Made by a program: the position numbers and the translations under genes. A DNA stretch of 64,000 bases from Bacteroidales bacterium UBA4360 (GTDB taxonomy: Bacteria > Bacteroidota > Bacteroidia > Bacteroidales > UBA932), in NCBI GenBank assembly GCA_002393945.1, contig DGSO01000013.1:1-64000 (forward strand), written 5' to 3'. The notes under the pieces were generated by a model. That model had not been told where the DNA came from, searched no databases, and saw nothing but the letters and a program-made list of their open reading frames with translations. Below, piece after piece: positions 15,721 to 23,842 of this stretch (its first letter is position 1; each line of letters opens with the position of its first letter).

Positions 15721-16560
15721 ATGGATATAACAACGCTATGCTCTGCGGTTAGCAGATGCCTCCCTATACTCTCGGGAGCAAGGAAGCCAGGAAAGGCTAT
15801 TGATCATTCATTAGTTGAATCGTTTCAGAAAGAGGTTTGTAGTGCTCTAAATAAAGTGCACAATGGGTATACTTGGGACATTGAAGTACAAGCAAAAGGC
15901 CGCTTGGAAAAGGATTCAATAGATATATTTGGACAGGCCAATGGACAACAGAACTGGATAATTGAGATTGACGCTACACGCTCTGATCAGGTTTCCCAGA
16001 AGTTGCTCTCCAGGTTATCTTTATGGGGCAAAAAGAATCCCATACAGTATGTAGCGATTCTTTATCCAGATGCCCAAAACAAGGGCAAGTCGGCATGTGA
16101 AAAGTATCTGCGATACGGGAATGAAATATGTCAGATTATAAATAAGGATTCCTCTGTTGTAGGGATTTTTGTGGATTCGGACAAAAATCTGGTAGAGGTG
16201 CTTCAGTTTGGTAAATCCAGTCATTTCGCCGTAAATGGTGTAGAATGCAAATCTATGAATGAAGCCGCGGCCGAAGCTATCAGACAATACGTAAACTTGC
16301 ATTCTGTTCCTTATGCGAAGTTGCAAAAGTCCTGGGGTAAATTTGTCAATCATGAGAGGGGGGCCAGTAGATATAGAAATGTTGGAGCAAAAACGACTGA
16401 TAGCGTGGGCGTATACTCCTATACTCAGTTCAGACAGTACGGCTTGTGCTCTTATTGGAGTGACTTTGAAAAGCTTTGTAAGAAGAACGGGATTAGTATT
16501 ACCAAGATGAAAAAAGTATTTGTTGCTGGGACGACGAAGAGTCCGTTCGCCTATATTTAA
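15721..16560 (+). CDS. Candidate PD-(D/E)XK-like nuclease, unknown family
   Basis: 279 residues. A D68-IF...W-I-I-E82-I-D84 pattern (SIDIFGQANGQQNWIIEIDA) looks like the two acidic strands of a restriction-endonuclease fold, with D84 where Lys is usual, as in some restriction enzymes. Upstream helices and a basic C-terminus (KKNGISITKMKKVF) fit a DNA-binding role. No family name can be given. The IS inserted 10 bp before the start has separated the gene from its own leader, so it may be poorly expressed. Followed 23 bp later by a small unknown gene. Confidence 0.55.
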   Translation: MDITTLCSAVSRCLPILSGARKPGKAIDHSLVESFQKEVCSALNKVHNGYTWDIEVQAKGRLEKDSIDIFGQANGQQNWIIEIDATRSDQVSQKLLSRLSLWGKKNPIQYVAILYPDAQNKGKSACEKYLRYGNEICQIINKDSSVVGIFVDSDKNLVEVLQFGKSSHFAVNGVECKSMNEAAAEAIRQYVNLHSVPYAKLQKSWGKFVNHERGASRYRNVGAKTTDSVGVYSYTQFRQYGLCSYWSDFEKLCKKNGISITKMKKVFVAGTTKSPFAYI

Positions 16561-16583
16561 TTGAGTAAAAGCCATTAAGCATT

Positions 16584-16877
16584 ATGAACAAAAAAGCATT
16601 TATTGATTACTACAACAAAACGAAGAAAAAGAATTCACGCAGTTATCTAAAAAAAGATGGAGATTTCAGGGGGGAAGTTGAGTTAAATAACCAACTTGGA
16701 TCTATCCCGGTAACAGCTCTTCATGGAGTTTCATCTTTCTTTGATATTAATGATTCAAATGTCATACAAGAACTCTTGAATTGGGTCAATAAAAACAAAC
16801 CATTATTTGGAGTATATTCTGGCGGAACACCTGATATCGCCACTGTCCTGCGTAGGTATATCGATTTCTTAACGTAG
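16584..16877 (+). CDS. Small unknown protein after the candidate nuclease
   Basis: 97 residues with a basic N-terminus (NKTKKKNSRSYLKKDG) and the odd motif FGVYSGGTPDIATVLRRY near the end. Not recognised. It may be a partner or antidote of the nuclease at 15721-16560, from spacing only. Confidence 0.55.
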   Translation: MNKKAFIDYYNKTKKKNSRSYLKKDGDFRGEVELNNQLGSIPVTALHGVSSFFDINDSNVIQELLNWVNKNKPLFGVYSGGTPDIATVLRRYIDFLT

Positions 16878-16896
16878 TCGAAGTCTTCTCCGAAGC

Positions 16897-16938
16897 TCCG
16901 CCATAGTTGCCAAGAAAATGCAATTTTGGCGGATTTTT
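16897..16938 (+). terminator. Terminator before the second SH3-like locus
   Basis: TCCGCCA and TGGCGGA enclose an inner TTGC/GCAA pairing, followed by five T. Confidence 0.6.
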
Positions 16939-16950
16939 CATTAGAAAAGG

Positions 16951-16982
16951 GGTAACGATAACGAAAAAAGGCGGTATTAATA
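16951..16982 (+). promoter_or_regulatory. Island promoter motif, copy B
   Basis: GGTAACGATAAC, then GGTATTAAT at +22; the ATG at 17003 is 30 nt after the second box. Confidence 0.7.
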
Positions 16983-17002
16983 ATTGAAAACATCGCACGA
17001 CT

Positions 17003-17223
17003 ATGGCAACTATCAGACATATCAACGAGGAAGAATACGCAGCAAAGGCGCTGGAACTCCTGAATCACAGGCGCGAGGGCTATGTAAACTACGCACTTAG
17101 TCTTCTAAAGCAGAGCATGTCCCCGGGACGGTGCGGTTGCTCGGGCGGGAAGTGTCCAGCATCTACGTCCCGGAAGAAATTGATGACGAGGATCATCTGG
17201 TAGAAAATGATCTCCTTTTTTGA
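17003..17223 (+). pseudogene. Small gene with probable frameshift
   Basis: The frame from the ATG reads sensibly for about 38 residues (INEEEYAAKALELLNHRR...YALSLLKQ) and then turns into Cys/Gly/Ser-rich noise, ending at 17203. The other frame, just after a run of C and G (about 17119-17127), gives a natural acidic ending (VRLLGREVSSIYVPEEID, then DEDHLVENDLLF) and stops at 17223, shortly before the next start. A single-base shift near 17115-17130 would join them. It may be a real mutation, a sequencing error or, less likely, programmed. Confidence 0.5.
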
Positions 17224-17242
17224 AATCAAAACTCAGTTATAT

Positions 17243-17449
17243 ATGAAAGCAACAACAAAATACGACATCGGGGACTGGGTATGGTCCCTCCGCGACAATC
17301 ACGCCGTCGGGCTTGATGTGACCAGGGTCATCGTCTCTATCGAGGGAGACGGCCTCTGCGAAGTGAGCTACTCGCTGCATTACGGCAACGAGGAGATCCC
17401 CGAGAGCAAACTGTTCAAGACAAGAGAAGAACTTTTAAACACACTGTAG
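17243..17449 (+). CDS. Small SH3-like protein, type 1 (paralogue of 11078-11284)
   Basis: 68 residues from the ATG of MKATTKYDIGDWVW; an upstream in-frame ATG at 17207 lies in the end of the preceding gene. It matches the 11078 product at both ends (TKYDI-D-VW; IPE-KLFKT-EELL--L). Function unknown. Second gene of the unit behind promoter copy B. Confidence 0.75.
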   Translation: MKATTKYDIGDWVWSLRDNHAVGLDVTRVIVSIEGDGLCEVSYSLHYGNEEIPESKLFKTREELLNTL

Positions 17450-17450
17450 C

Positions 17451-17687
17451 ATGGAAAAGGCATTCGATATCGGCCTTGGGGCCGAAGTATGGGTGATTCA
17501 CAGCAACCACATTGAGAAAGGAACGGTGAGCAAGGTTTGGTACACCAAGTTCATCAGCCCTGTGGACTACGAGTCGGTGGTGGAATCGGAGTGGTACTTC
17601 GTCTGCGATGCTGCGGGCAAAAGGATCGATTCCTTCCGGAGGAAAGAATTGTTCCTAAAAAAAGAGGATTTGCTGAAATCCCTGTAG
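17451..17687 (+). CDS. Small SH3-like protein, type 2 (paralogue of 11286-11522)
   Basis: 78 residues, the same length as its paralogue, beginning 1 bp after the previous stop as in the first locus. Shared landmarks are the VW-x-x-H-x-N opening, VSKVWYTKFIS and a final ELFLKKEDLLKSL. Function unknown. Confidence 0.75.
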   Translation: MEKAFDIGLGAEVWVIHSNHIEKGTVSKVWYTKFISPVDYESVVESEWYFVCDAAGKRIDSFRRKELFLKKEDLLKSL

Positions 17688-17749
17688 AAAAAATGTTAAA
17701 TTTATAGGCACTAAAACTACACATTCCATTCTGTTTAATTCATCGAAGT

Positions 17750-18244
17750 ATGGAGAACATCAATTTTATCAACGGAAAGACTCTGGAAGGCGAGCAGATA
17801 ACGTTCGACGGATTCAGGGTAGAATCCTATGCAATCTATGACGATGAAGAGGAGGGACTCCTCGTAGATCTCTATTTCAAGTCCGGAAGTTCGGTCACCG
17901 TTTACGCCTATGCGGACAAGGAAAGTGAAAGCAGCGAAATCATCGATAGCCTTATGGTTTGTAATGATGCCTTGAGGACGAATCCGGATCTATTGGCAAA
18001 ACATTTCCCGGCAGAGTTCATAGGATGTAATTCCTATAAGAATAAAGAGTATAATTTTGATGGCAACTCGGTAGAATACTACACCCGCGATGAATCTGCC
18101 GACGAGGACCTTGTTGAACTGCATTTCGCTTCCGGCCATGTCGTAGCGGTGTTCAACGAACTTGACGAAGACCTTTACCCGGGAGAGAGCGTCGATACCC
18201 TGGTGGACGGCTGCATCTGCAGGTATCTGACAGACAAAGACTGA
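17750..18244 (+). CDS. Acidic protein with two internal repeats, unknown function
   Basis: 164 residues and very acidic. Residues about 8-65 and 95-155 are two copies of one unit: FDG--VE-Y, an acidic turn, LV-L-F-SG--V-V(Y/F), then an acidic stretch and S-(E)-IIDSLMV or SVDTLVDG. It looks like a duplicated small beta domain. No family recognised. No copy of the island promoter precedes it, so it may be read through from the preceding genes or use a promoter I cannot see. Confidence 0.65.
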   Translation: MENINFINGKTLEGEQITFDGFRVESYAIYDDEEEGLLVDLYFKSGSSVTVYAYADKESESSEIIDSLMVCNDALRTNPDLLAKHFPAEFIGCNSYKNKEYNFDGNSVEYYTRDESADEDLVELHFASGHVVAVFNELDEDLYPGESVDTLVDGCICRYLTDKD

Positions 18245-18262
18245 TATTTCTTTTTCACTGAA

Positions 18263-18294
18263 GGTAACGATAATCCGAATGGTTGGTATTATTG
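18263..18294 (+). promoter_or_regulatory. Island promoter motif, copy C
   Basis: GGTAACGATAAT, then GGTATTATT at +22; the ATG at 18319 is 34 nt after the second box. This distance supports the start at 18319 over an upstream one that would lie inside the motif. Confidence 0.7.
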
Positions 18295-18318
18295 GTAGGA
18301 AACAAAGTGAAAACCGAT

Positions 18319-19449
18319 ATGAAAAGAACTAAGGATTATACTTCTGATGCTGTAAAAGACAGCGTTCAGGCCGCAATGGCGAAGATAAAGGCCTGCTTCG
18401 ACAAGAAATGGGCTCCAGGCAAGGAATACGATGTGATCAAACACATCCATGGCCTCCTGGATGCCGAGATTGACAAGTATCTGGCACCTGGCCAGGCCGG
18501 GGATGCATATAGGCACCTTGCCAGTTACGCTCCTGGAGCAAAAAAGTACGAAGCCGCCTATGCCAAGTATCTTGAAAAGTACGGTCCGTACCTGATGGAG
18601 CTCTTCGTCGAGTACGCGGATTCCCTGAAACTGACCGGTCGGTATGATGTCGGCGAAAGATACGACGAGGTCAGCAGGGATATCCTGGACAAGATGCAGA
18701 AGAACCTGTTCAGCAAGAAGGATATCGAACAGATGTTTGATACCGAGTCTGATGCCATTGACAAGTTTATGCAGCTGCACGGGGTGGAGGATTATTCCAT
18801 TACGATGGGAACCATCGGCCTTGCAGTCAACGTCAATGGCGACATCACCCTCACGAAAGGGGATGCTCCACGCGGTCAGTTCAGGCACGACTTCAAGAAA
18901 ATTTCCGGGAATTTCATATGCCGGGACTGCGGCCTGAAGAGCCTTCTCTTCGGCCCTGAGGAAGTGGGGGGAGATTTCGACTGTTCAAACAATAGACTGA
19001 CCTCCCTTTCTGAAGCTCCGAAGGTCGTTGGCGGCAACTTCATATGCCAGGGCAACAAGAAGATGTTCACGTATACCGAGATTAAGAAGCACGTCAAGGT
19101 CGGAGGAAGGATCTACACTGATGCACCCCTGACTCCGGAGGAGAAAGAGGATTTCCGGCAGCAGCTGATCAAGGAACAGAATGAGTTCTTGGAACAGTAC
19201 AGGGCCGTTGGAGACAAGTTGGACAAGGCAATGGACGCGGGGGATATCAAGACAGTCGAGAAATGCAGGGAATACTTCTACGACGCCATTGATTTCTTCA
19301 AGGAGAGGCCCTGGATACAAAAACAGGGGACGGAACTGTCATATGAATTATTGATGAAGATATATACCTATCTGAACGACTTTGAGCCCTTCAAGTACCC
19401 CGACGTCAAGGCAGAGGACCTCAGGTTAAGAAAACTGTTGAAAAACTAA
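18319..19449 (+). CDS. Helical protein with short leucine-rich-like repeats, unknown
   Basis: 376 residues. About 160 helical, charged residues are followed by a short block of LRR-like beta repeats (GNFICRDCGLKSLLFGPEEV, then GDFDCSNNRLTSL) and a second helical part rich in Glu and Lys. The repeat type (G-x-F-x-C-x-x-x-x-L-x-S-L) recalls the phage-type leucine-rich repeats common in Bacteroidota. There is no signal peptide. It is 6 bp upstream of the 887-residue LRR protein gene, so the two are co-transcribed and may act together. Confidence 0.7.
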   Translation: MKRTKDYTSDAVKDSVQAAMAKIKACFDKKWAPGKEYDVIKHIHGLLDAEIDKYLAPGQAGDAYRHLASYAPGAKKYEAAYAKYLEKYGPYLMELFVEYADSLKLTGRYDVGERYDEVSRDILDKMQKNLFSKKDIEQMFDTESDAIDKFMQLHGVEDYSITMGTIGLAVNVNGDITLTKGDAPRGQFRHDFKKISGNFICRDCGLKSLLFGPEEVGGDFDCSNNRLTSLSEAPKVVGGNFICQGNKKMFTYTEIKKHVKVGGRIYTDAPLTPEEKEDFRQQLIKEQNEFLEQYRAVGDKLDKAMDAGDIKTVEKCREYFYDAIDFFKERPWIQKQGTELSYELLMKIYTYLNDFEPFKYPDVKAEDLRLRKLLKN

Positions 19450-19455
19450 GCGGTT

Positions 19456-22119
19456 ATGACAGAATCACTTGAAATGTATGACGGGAAGCCGGTCTTCCTC
19501 GCTGCGAACAGCAAGGAACTGGCAAGGGCCGTGAAGAAGTACGAAGGCAAGGCGGAAGCGCCTTATGTGGTTCGCTGGTCCGGCAAGACCAGGAAAGTCA
19601 GGGAAGAGGCTTTCTGCCACGACGAGAACCTCGGAGTGATACTCCTGCCCGATTCGGTGACCACGATTGGCGACATGGCATTCGCGTATTGCCGCAACTT
19701 GAGCCGCGTTGTCATTCCCGGCAGCGTGACCACGATAAAACGAAGGGCCTTCGACGGCTGCACCTCCCTTCCCGAGGTTGTCATTCCCGATTCCGTCAGT
19801 CGCATTGAAGAGTATACCTTTGGCAACTGCTCGAGCCTGAAGCATGTCGTTCTACCGGATACCCTGTATACCATTGAGAAGTATGCCTTCACCGGGTGTA
19901 AGTCGCTGACCGAGATACTTCTGCCGGAATCCCTGAGTTATCTGGAAGAATTCGCATTCTATCAGTGCGACAATCTCCGGAGCATCAAGGTCAGTCCAGA
20001 CAACCGGACGTTTGACAACCGGAATGACTGCAACGCGGTCATTGAGACGAAAAGGAACAGTCTGGTCCTGGGATGCCGATCGACTGTCATCCCTGACACT
20101 GTTACGAAGATCGGCGATTCCGCATTCTATGGGAACAGTGTTCTGACCGGGATAAGCATCCCTTCTTCAGTCAAAGAGATCGGAGACAGCGCCTTTGGCA
20201 AGTGCGAAGCACTGTCAAGCATAGTCATTCCGGATTCCGTTACGTATATCGAAGACAGAGCATTCTCCAAATGTGTGAATCTTGCCGATGTCGCCCTTCC
20301 TAAAGCCCTGACAGAGCTCAAAGGGGTGTTTCAGGGTTGCGAGAGTCTCAAGGAGATAGAGATTCCTGAATCTGTAACCGTAATCGGTTATGAAGCATTC
20401 TGCGGATGTTCGAACCTTGAAAAGATCCGTATCCCCGATTCGGTGAAAAAGATAGGAAGCGCAGCTTTTCAATCTTGCTCACTTCTCAAATCCGTCATCA
20501 TTCCCGACACTGTTGAAAGTATCGACGCCTCGGCATTCAGGGGCTGCAGGGGGCTCACGGACATCCGGCTGCCGAAATCACTGGCGGAGATTCCGAATTT
20601 TGCTTTCCTTTACTGCCAGAGCCTGAGAAGGATCATTCTTCCGGACTCAATAAAGGAAATCGGCAGCCACGCATTCGACGGCTGTACAGGACTGGATGAG
20701 ATTGTGTTGCCGGATTCACTGGAGAGTATCGGCCGCTATGCTTTCAACGGCTGTACAGGGATGAAGACCATCTCGATTCCGAACTCGGTGATTAAAATCG
20801 AAAGGGGTGCTTTCAACGATTGTTCTTCCTTGACCGAACTCATTATCCCCGATTCTGTTGAAGCAATTGAGGACCACTTCTTCAATGGCTGTACCTCGCT
20901 GAGGCATATCGCGGTTAGTGATGGCAATCCTAAATACGACAGCCGCGAGGACTGCAACGCCATCATCAGGACCAGGGACAGCACATTGATGTTTGCTTAT
21001 GAGAAGAGCGTTATCCCGGATACCGTAAAGGCGATAGGAGAATCCGCGTTTGCGAAGTGTGAAAGGCTTAATGAAATAACAATCCCGGCTTCGGTGGTAT
21101 TAATTGACAAATACGCATTCATGGGTTGTACGGGGCTCACCGGGATTTCAATTCCTGATTCGGTTACAGACATTGAGTGGAGTGCTTTCAAGGGATGCAC
21201 GGGCCTCACTGAGTTGATAATACCGGACTCAGTGAAGTGTATCAGTAACGAGGCCTTCAGAGATTGTACCGGGCTCAAAAGAGTAGTCCTTGGAAACGGC
21301 CTGAAGAATATCGGCCATGGGTGTGACGGCGCCTTTCAGGGATGTACCAGCCTTGTCGAGGTCCAGATCGGCAGTTCCGTCAGTCGGATTGGACGGAGTG
21401 CATTCTGCGGCTGTTCCAGCCTTGCCGCCATCAGGATTCCCGACTCCGTAAAACAGATCGATTACTATGCATTCTCCGGCTGCTCAAGCCTGACGAGCAT
21501 TACCATCCCCGATTCGGTTGAACTTATTTGGGAAGGTGCATTCCAGGGTTGCACCTCCCTGAAGGAGGTTTATATAAAGAATGTCTGGCTGCTTGACAAG
21601 ACCGGCCTTGGCAAGGATGTCAAAGTCATTCCCACGGCTGCGGAGGGAGAGGAGTTGGCGAAGGTGCAGGCTCCCATAGAGATAGGACCAATGACATTCA
21701 TCTACTCCGGACAGAAGTTATTCCAGAGCAGGATCCGTCCTGGAGACGAAGTGATAATAACGCTTCTCGGAGCCCGTGAGTATCCCGGAAGCCTCAAAGC
21801 ATGGAACCCTGTTTGGGAGATGGATGATTCCGTCAGCGTCATCTTTGAGGAATACTATTTCGAGGTCCTTGTCAATGGTAACAAGCGTTACATCGGGCAG
21901 AGCTTGATTGAAAGATATACGGAGAGCAGTACAATGGGCGGTGGTGTGAGATACCACGTTGAAAGGGACCGCATCAACGCCGATTCCCAGAAGCAAGCGA
22001 TGGAGAAGTTAGTCGACTGGATGGAATCAGGACGTTCGGCCAACAACGACTGGCACTGGATAAAATCTCCTGACGAAGTCAGGGACATTCCTGACGGACT
22101 CCCTTATTATCCGAGGTGA
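19456..22119 (+). CDS. Large BspA-type leucine-rich repeat protein, cytoplasmic, with unique C-terminal domain
   Basis: 887 residues. Residues about 50-715 are some 25 LRR_5 repeats of 23 residues (IPDSV-x-x-I-x-x-x-A-F-x-G-C-x-x-L), interrupted near residues 175-200 and 485-510 by a KVSPDNRTFDNRNDCNAVI-like loop module. The last 150 residues form another domain (PMTFIYSGQKLF, then a Trp-rich end DWHWIKSPDEV). No signal peptide or sorting signal is present, so it differs from surface BspA proteins and probably works as a cytoplasmic recognition scaffold. It shares an operon with the 18319 gene. Its target is unknown. Confidence 0.85.
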   Translation: MTESLEMYDGKPVFLAANSKELARAVKKYEGKAEAPYVVRWSGKTRKVREEAFCHDENLGVILLPDSVTTIGDMAFAYCRNLSRVVIPGSVTTIKRRAFDGCTSLPEVVIPDSVSRIEEYTFGNCSSLKHVVLPDTLYTIEKYAFTGCKSLTEILLPESLSYLEEFAFYQCDNLRSIKVSPDNRTFDNRNDCNAVIETKRNSLVLGCRSTVIPDTVTKIGDSAFYGNSVLTGISIPSSVKEIGDSAFGKCEALSSIVIPDSVTYIEDRAFSKCVNLADVALPKALTELKGVFQGCESLKEIEIPESVTVIGYEAFCGCSNLEKIRIPDSVKKIGSAAFQSCSLLKSVIIPDTVESIDASAFRGCRGLTDIRLPKSLAEIPNFAFLYCQSLRRIILPDSIKEIGSHAFDGCTGLDEIVLPDSLESIGRYAFNGCTGMKTISIPNSVIKIERGAFNDCSSLTELIIPDSVEAIEDHFFNGCTSLRHIAVSDGNPKYDSREDCNAIIRTRDSTLMFAYEKSVIPDTVKAIGESAFAKCERLNEITIPASVVLIDKYAFMGCTGLTGISIPDSVTDIEWSAFKGCTGLTELIIPDSVKCISNEAFRDCTGLKRVVLGNGLKNIGHGCDGAFQGCTSLVEVQIGSSVSRIGRSAFCGCSSLAAIRIPDSVKQIDYYAFSGCSSLTSITIPDSVELIWEGAFQGCTSLKEVYIKNVWLLDKTGLGKDVKVIPTAAEGEELAKVQAPIEIGPMTFIYSGQKLFQSRIRPGDEVIITLLGAREYPGSLKAWNPVWEMDDSVSVIFEEYYFEVLVNGNKRYIGQSLIERYTESSTMGGGVRYHVERDRINADSQKQAMEKLVDWMESGRSANNDWHWIKSPDEVRDIPDGLPYYPR

Positions 22120-22155
22120 GACTTGGAGGGGGCAGGCTGGAATTCCTGTGCCGCA

Positions 22156-22187
22156 GGTAACGATGCCTAATCCGGCCGGTATTATGG
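22156..22187 (+). promoter_or_regulatory. Island promoter motif, copy D
   Basis: GGTAACGATGCC, then GGTATTATG at +22; the ATG at 22211 is 33 nt after the second box. It drives a five-gene unit ending with the PfkB kinase. Confidence 0.7.
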
Positions 22188-22210
22188 ATAGATGAGATAA
22201 CGATTATAGT

Positions 22211-22567
22211 ATGTACGAAGAATTCAATAGACGGATTTACGGCGTGATCAAGGATAAGATCTTCCTGTCCAACATCAGTGGGATGCCGGCGACCGTGGTC
22301 GAAAAGCTGCCGGAGGAGATTGTGGAAGGCGAGGTCCTTTTTGATGGGATGATGCTGTATGACGGCATAGAAGGCATCGAGGACGACATCCAGCAGATTA
22401 ACTCTGTCACGAAGAACGGAGAGAGGGTGAATCTTGAGGACTACTACACCGATAACGGCGCCTTCGATGATAATGGGTTGGACCGCTTCATCGCAGCATT
22501 GGAGCGCCTTATGACAATCGATGAATTCGCGAAATTCCTGAAGAAGTGGAACAAGTTGAACAAATAA
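22211..22567 (+). CDS. Small unknown protein, first gene of the PfkB operon
   Basis: 118 residues, acidic. A beta-rich N-terminal half (VVEKLPEEIVEGEVLFDG) and a helical end (GLDRFIAALERLMTIDEFAKFLKKWNKL). Not recognised. Confidence 0.65.
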   Translation: MYEEFNRRIYGVIKDKIFLSNISGMPATVVEKLPEEIVEGEVLFDGMMLYDGIEGIEDDIQQINSVTKNGERVNLEDYYTDNGAFDDNGLDRFIAALERLMTIDEFAKFLKKWNKLNK

Positions 22568-22580
22568 TCATTTGAGTAAT

Positions 22581-23234
22581 ATGGAAACAGATGTCTTTTT
22601 TGTTGCAGTGGATGGTTCCCGCAAGAATATCGTCCGTATGATGAATGCAGCTTTGCGAAAATTTGAAGTTCATGAACCCATTACCGAAGACGATGACATA
22701 GAAACAATCAACCGCAAGCTGGAAGTCTTCTCCGGTCGGGACGGAAAGGATATTGGTATTTCTGATCTTTTGGAAGAAGATGGTTTGCAAGAATGGAGAT
22801 TCATTGAATTTGTTCGTGTGGAGGAATCCACCGGCGGGCTTGTTGCTAAATTCACTTTCTACCTGTCAGATGGCTTCTATGATGAATATGAATTCTCCGA
22901 AGACGCCAAATCCTGGCCCGATATTGCGCGCCAGTATGAATGCTGCGTGTTTTTAGATGATGTGTTTTATAGGGATGCTAGGTTTGTGGCCTTTGTTTCG
23001 GCTTCAATCGATGATGCGACAGACGGTGAACTCCGCAGCATCCATCTTGATTCTGGAGTACGCGGAGAGGAGTTCCCGATTTTCCTCAGGACGTTGGCTT
23101 ATATGTATCCCGAAAGGTATGTTCCTATGTGGGAGAAGTACCATGGAGAGCACCCGGAAGTAGAATATAGCAGGGAAGAATGCCTTGCTTGGGCGGAACG
23201 GCAACAGAACGAAAAAGAATTCACGAAGAGATGA
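22581..23234 (+). CDS. Unknown protein, paralogue of the 23839 gene
   Basis: 217 residues from the ATG at 22581. The first 65 residues (FFVAVDGSRKNIVRMMNAAL, then IETINRKLE) match the N-terminus of the 23839 product (IKVALAGTRESIIRILNQAF, then LEAINRKID), so both carry a common small alpha/beta domain. The rest is acidic and aromatic with no known family. It overlaps the next gene by ATGA. Confidence 0.65.
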   Translation: METDVFFVAVDGSRKNIVRMMNAALRKFEVHEPITEDDDIETINRKLEVFSGRDGKDIGISDLLEEDGLQEWRFIEFVRVEESTGGLVAKFTFYLSDGFYDEYEFSEDAKSWPDIARQYECCVFLDDVFYRDARFVAFVSASIDDATDGELRSIHLDSGVRGEEFPIFLRTLAYMYPERYVPMWEKYHGEHPEVEYSREECLAWAERQQNEKEFTKR

Positions 23235-23842
23235 ATATTACAGAGAATATCAAATTGACCAACGTGGGGAAACTCCTCGGAGAACTGGAGAAGTATAAGA
23301 AGAATCATTGGGACGACTGCGTAGTCGCCTGGCTGAAGGATGACGAGCGGACTTTCGGTGTCGTCGGCATGGGGAATGACAAAGACGGAGACCTTCGGAT
23401 TATAGTTGAAGAGGTGGATGATGTGCTGGAAGGCTTCTGGACCGTTGAAGAGGTGATTTCCTCACTGGAATGCAAAGGGAAGGATGCCCGGGTGTACCTT
23501 GCTGGTGAAGGCCTGTACCTTGCCATCGACAGCAGGGGTGGCATCTTCACTGAGGCCGATGATGACGATGTGGTCGGGTGCCATGTCACCGTCTTCGGCG
23601 AGTATGAAGAGATGCCTCGGAAGGCGCCGGCTCCCGGGAAGGCAAAGGGCAATCGGGGTGAAATCATCGCGCTCATTGCCATCATGGCCGGAAGCGCCCT
23701 GCTGGTTCTCTACAAGGCATACACCCTGATAACCGGAATAGGAGGGCCCGTATGGGAGAGTGTTCTCTACATCGTCGGTGCCTCGATTGCCGCGGCGGTC
23801 TGTGGACTGACACTGTACTATTCAAAGGAGGACGGGAGATGA
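23231..23842 (+). CDS. Unknown protein with two C-terminal membrane helices
   Basis: 203 residues, started at the ATG of MNITENIKL that overlaps the previous stop. A soluble N-terminal domain of about 130 residues (ITNVGKLLGELEKY-like opening; acidic EADDDD patch) is followed by a basic linker and two hydrophobic segments, IIALIAIMAGSALLVLY (about 146-165) and LYIVGASIAAAVCGLTLYY (about 178-197). It would be anchored in the inner membrane and is the only clear membrane protein of this unit. Family unknown. Confidence 0.65.
   Translation: MNITENIKLTNVGKLLGELEKYKKNHWDDCVVAWLKDDERTFGVVGMGNDKDGDLRIIVEEVDDVLEGFWTVEEVISSLECKGKDARVYLAGEGLYLAIDSRGGIFTEADDDDVVGCHVTVFGEYEEMPRKAPAPGKAKGNRGEIIALIAIMAGSALLVLYKAYTLITGIGGPVWESVLYIVGASIAAAVCGLTLYYSKEDGR

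Noticed and set aside
19600..21600. DNA tandem repeats or array in the LRR gene
   Set aside because: The periodicity is that of the protein repeats (about 69 bp) with diverged codons, not an independent DNA repeat.
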